Position numbers and translations under genes: made by a program. Shown piece after piece: positions 60,855 to 64,000 of a stretch of DNA of 64,000 nucleotides (its first letter is position 1; the number at the start of each line of letters is the position of its first letter). Where the stretch lies: assembly GCF_001659605.2 (NCBI RefSeq), contig NC_035176.2:28824716-28888715 (forward strand), given 5' to 3'. The DNA is from Manihot esculenta (taxonomy: Eukaryota; Streptophyta; Magnoliopsida; Malpighiales; Euphorbiaceae). The notes under the pieces were generated by a model. The model made no database searches. It saw only the letters and a program-made list of their open reading frames with translations, and was not told the DNA's origin.

Positions 60855-61400
60855 TGCTGAAGCTTTATAGAGGGTACAACAAACATACAAAAAATAAAGC
60901 CACAGCCAAACAGCTGCAATCAGTATAAACTTCAGCTAAGGAGAAATCAAACATCATTCCGTTCATTCTTTTTATGCACATATATTCTCTAGAAGACTAC
61001 ATAGCCTACAGCAACCATTTGCATCCCATGAATTCTGAACTTTGAAATTGAGCTGCTTCTTGTTCATCAGTTAAAAATCCAAAGTTTTACTTATCGACGT
61101 CATTAAGCAATTTATCATAAAGCTGGAGGAAACTGAATCATTCATCTTGAATTAGCTTTTATGTGACCCTACATTAATCAAATGAAGCGTAAAGCCAGCT
61201 TCGATTCACGTTCAGACGGACCTTAACTAAAATTCTGCTATAGACCGAAGTTTCCAGGAACACAAACAGAGATTAAATAGATTGGAAAGTTGAAAACCCA
61301 TAAATTAGAAAAATAAAAAGAAAGTTGTACCTCTTCTGATCCGCAAATGGCAAGCAAGCGAGTGCGAGAGAGAGAGAGGCTCTAGGGTTTTTGTTAGGGA
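60855..61400 (-). other. 5' UTR of the methyltransferase gene with an intron
   Basis: Probable leader exon from about 61400 to 61331, an intron 61330-60914 with GT and AG at its ends, and the rest of the leader at 60913-60855. An upstream ATG at 60884-60886 is out of frame with the main start. A GA microsatellite at 61363-61378 and the sequence 'ctagggttt' (61381-61389) lie at the 5' end. The transcription start is not known. Confidence 0.55.
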
Positions 61401-61489
61401 ACAGTAGCGGGTTTTTCTTACTATTGCCATTCAAAACGAACCGCTGTGAGGGCCATGTCTACTCTGAAATAGTGTGCATTCTAATTTTG

Positions 61490-63540
61490 TAAAAAAAAAA
61501 AAAAAATTGTTATTTAGTCCTATAGAAAAAAATTATTAATTAATTTTTTTAATTTTTAAAATAAATATTTTAAAATATTTTTAATGTTTTAAAAAATATA
61601 TAAATTAATTTTTATCAATTTTAATTATTAAATATTATAAAAAAATTTAAAATATTTTTAATATGAAAAGATTAACTAATAAATTTTTTAAAGATTTAAG
61701 TAATTAATTAATAAATTTTTAAAAATTATAATAAATAAATATTAATACTTAATGATTAAAGTTAATGAAAGAATTAATTAATAAATTTTTCATCATAATA
61801 TTTTAATATATTTTTAAAATTAAAAATTAATTAATATATTTTTTATATTATAAAATTAAATAATAATTTTTTAAATAAAATAAAAATAAATAAATTTTAT
61901 ATTTATATCTAAATTTATCTTTAAAATATCAAATACAAATCAATCAGTTCTCAATATTATGAATTACATTCTTTTTAATTTATTTTATTTAATTTTTTAT
62001 TAATAATTAAAAAATAAATTTACACAAAAAATGAAATATTAAATATGTTGTTAATTTAGTGGCAAAATTTTAGTTTTTTTTTTCACCAATAAAATATAAA
62101 AAAATCTTGTAACTAAAAGAGTTATAATTTATTGTAAATAAATTTTCACTTATATGTATTTTAGTAAGTTAAGGTGATTTTTAAATATAATCAAATTACT
62201 GGGAAAAATATTAAATCTACACATTGTTTAAATTTTATTCATAAACTGTAATTGTGATTATTTTAGCTAAAATAAATATATTATATTCTTAAGTTTGTGA
62301 AAAAAGAAAAACAAAAAGAATTTTAAGATTTCAAGTTCCCTAGCTTAAATTTACAAATGAATTCCATAAACCTTACTTATTTCAAACAATTTCCTAAACT
62401 CTCATTTTTTATATTGTTATAGACATTTGATTTTTTACTTATAAATTTTTAATTTGTGAAAATTAATAAAATATTATTAATTATAAAAATATATGTGCAT
62501 CCGTAAATATTTATTTTTGATCGTGAGATTAGTAAATAAATTAATTTATGATTGTTAAAAATTATAAAGTTATTTTACCTATGGCAAACAGAGGTGAGTA
62601 GTATTTTTAAATTGAAAAAAGTAATCAAATTAAATTAATTTAAAAATTTAATTCAGTTTTTTATTTATTTCGATTTAGTTTTTAATTTCAAAAAATTTAA
62701 TTATTTTGATTTGCTTAGGTTTCGATTAGAAAAAAAATTAAAAAAATTAAATCAATTAATGATAATATTTTAAAATATTAAAATTAAAATATAAAAATAA
62801 AAAAATATTAAAAATTTAAATTCATCAAATCGAATTGATTCAAATCAAACTGATCCGATTCGATTCAGTTTCTGATCAAAATTAATTCAATTCGATTTTC
62901 ATAAATATTAAAATTTTAATTTTCAGTTCATTCGATTTGATTCGATTTTAAACTAAATTGATGGAATGCTCACCTAAAACTGAATTGTGACCCTAAAACT
63001 GATTTAATATATGAAGTTTGATTGCATTAACGGATTAATCTCTATCATTAAATGGACGCAATTGAAAATAATTTAGGTTTCTGAATTTTGCTTTTGTTAG
63101 TAAAATAGACACTATAATTAAATTCTATATTAAAATAATTCTACATTTTATGTAAAATATTTAAATAAAATATATGTTTATAATTATTTATATATAAAAT
63201 GGAACTTATAATTATTTAAATATGAACTATTTAAAAATTAAATATTTTTAGTTATAAATACAAATTTTAAATTTACTTTTAAAAACTTATAAGTAAATAT
63301 AAATTTAAAAAGGTTCATATATAACAATGTATTTCTCCGAATAAATTATATTAAATTTTATAAAATATTTTTTATATTTCTAAAATTATAAATCATAAAA
63401 TGCAAATTTAAGAATTAGTAAATTAGTTTATTGATAATTATTTTTTACTCTGAAGAAAAAAATATATTCTTTGTAAATATTATTAACTAATTAACTAATT
63501 TTAATATCTAAATAATTATAAAATGTTAGAATGAAGTATT
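61490..63540. other. AT-rich intergenic region
   Basis: Very AT-rich, with no coding frame I would support. Contains one possible MITE (listed separately). Confidence 0.6.
62593..62975. mobile_element. Possible MITE with GGTGAG ends
   Basis: Left end 'ggtgagtagtatttttaaattg' and right end 'tcaatttagtttaaaatcg' type sequence closing in 'gctcacc' form short, weak inverted repeats around a region rich in 'ttcgattt' motifs. No exact target duplication. Low confidence. Confidence 0.3.
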
Positions 63541-63579
63541 TAGCATTTTATCCAAATCTTTCATTTTAATCAATTTTTT

Positions 63580-63675
63580 AACACCATTTCATCTCTTCTT
63601 CCTCAAATCACCCACGCCAGGACCCCAAAATCCATTTTCTAACGCCATTTCATCTCTTCTTCCTCAAATCACCCA
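63580..63675. repeat. Two-copy 36-bp direct repeat
   Basis: 'catttcatctcttcttcctc' followed by 'aaatcaccca' occurs at about 63586 and 63646, 60 bases apart, in CT-rich DNA that looks like a gene leader. Confidence 0.85.
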
Positions 63676-63753
63676 AGTCTCATTTGCACAGTCCCTCCAT
63701 CTTCCTCAGCCGTTAAAGTTGAACCAAAACAGAACCACTCCATCTCGACAAGC

Positions 63754-64000
63754 AATGTCGACACATTTTCTTCCATCATCATCCTCCTTCCATCTTAGAT
63801 CAGCGAAATCGACCTCCATTAACAACCCAATCAGCTCAGTACCCAATGCAATTTGAATTCTTTTGTTTTAACGCTTTCTTCATCCATCGACTCTAGCGCC
63901 AATCGAGCCCAACGAGGATTGATCCACATGGGTTTCTTAGCAGCTCAACTCGTGTCATGGCATGTGACCGGGAAGTTAGGGAGGCAGAGGATGAGGAAGA
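63754..64000 (+). CDS. Possible 5' end of a gene running off the window
   Basis: Base composition changes sharply from AT-rich to C-rich, leader-like sequence at about 63590. An ATG at about 63754 opens a Ser-rich, basic peptide (MSTHFLPSSSSSFHLRSAKS) resembling a chloroplast transit peptide, but it meets a stop at about 63857 unless a splice site intervenes. Further downstream sequence looks coding-like but I cannot fix a frame. No product can be named. Confidence 0.25.

Noticed and set aside
1..64000. tRNA and rRNA genes
   Set aside because: None recognised. The TGGTATCAGAGC sites are retroelement primer sites, not tRNA genes.

Overview
The window is nuclear DNA of a woody eudicot. Plant-only gene families, GT-AG introns, a canonical MIR156 hairpin and very AT-rich intergenic DNA all say so. 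The gene and retroelement style suggests a rosid, possibly Euphorbiaceae such as cassava or rubber tree, but that species guess is inference only.

Layout: a seven-exon LOG8-like cytokinin-activation gene (+, 114-2085); AT-rich spacer; a one-exon DUF3511 gene (-, 7222-7614); a 1.4-kb Mutator-like element (8757-10204) with long terminal inverted repeats, a perfect 9-bp target duplication and a captured U-box/ARM gene fragment. Next comes a 22.7-kb nest (about 11044-33796). An old, gag-only Tat-like Ty3 element on the minus strand, rich in tandem repeats, has been invaded by four members of one Tekay/Del-type chromovirus family: two solo LTRs, one non-autonomous element, and one short-LTR element nested inside a solo LTR. 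A fifth, almost intact member (35058-44858) sits inside the target-site duplication of a 5'-truncated L1-type LINE (44868-48268).

The right third is calmer: a hAT-like element (49083-49913), a MIR156 gene (hairpin 52031-52120), a probable L1-derived fragment (about 54015-54929), and a twelve-coding-exon gene on the minus strand (55371-60854) for a two-domain methyltransferase (TRM140/METTL2-6-like plus Methyltransf_16). One intron of that gene carries a second inverted-repeat element with a captured R2R3-MYB fragment. The last 460 bases may begin another gene.

The host genes do not form a shared pathway. All Tekay-family insertions have matching 5-bp target duplications, so the order of events can be read: the Tat-like element is oldest, then the Tekay-family copies; the LINE precedes the 35-45 kb element. 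Exon boundaries come from reading splice signals and conserved protein blocks by eye. Element and family names rest on motif recognition, not on database searches.
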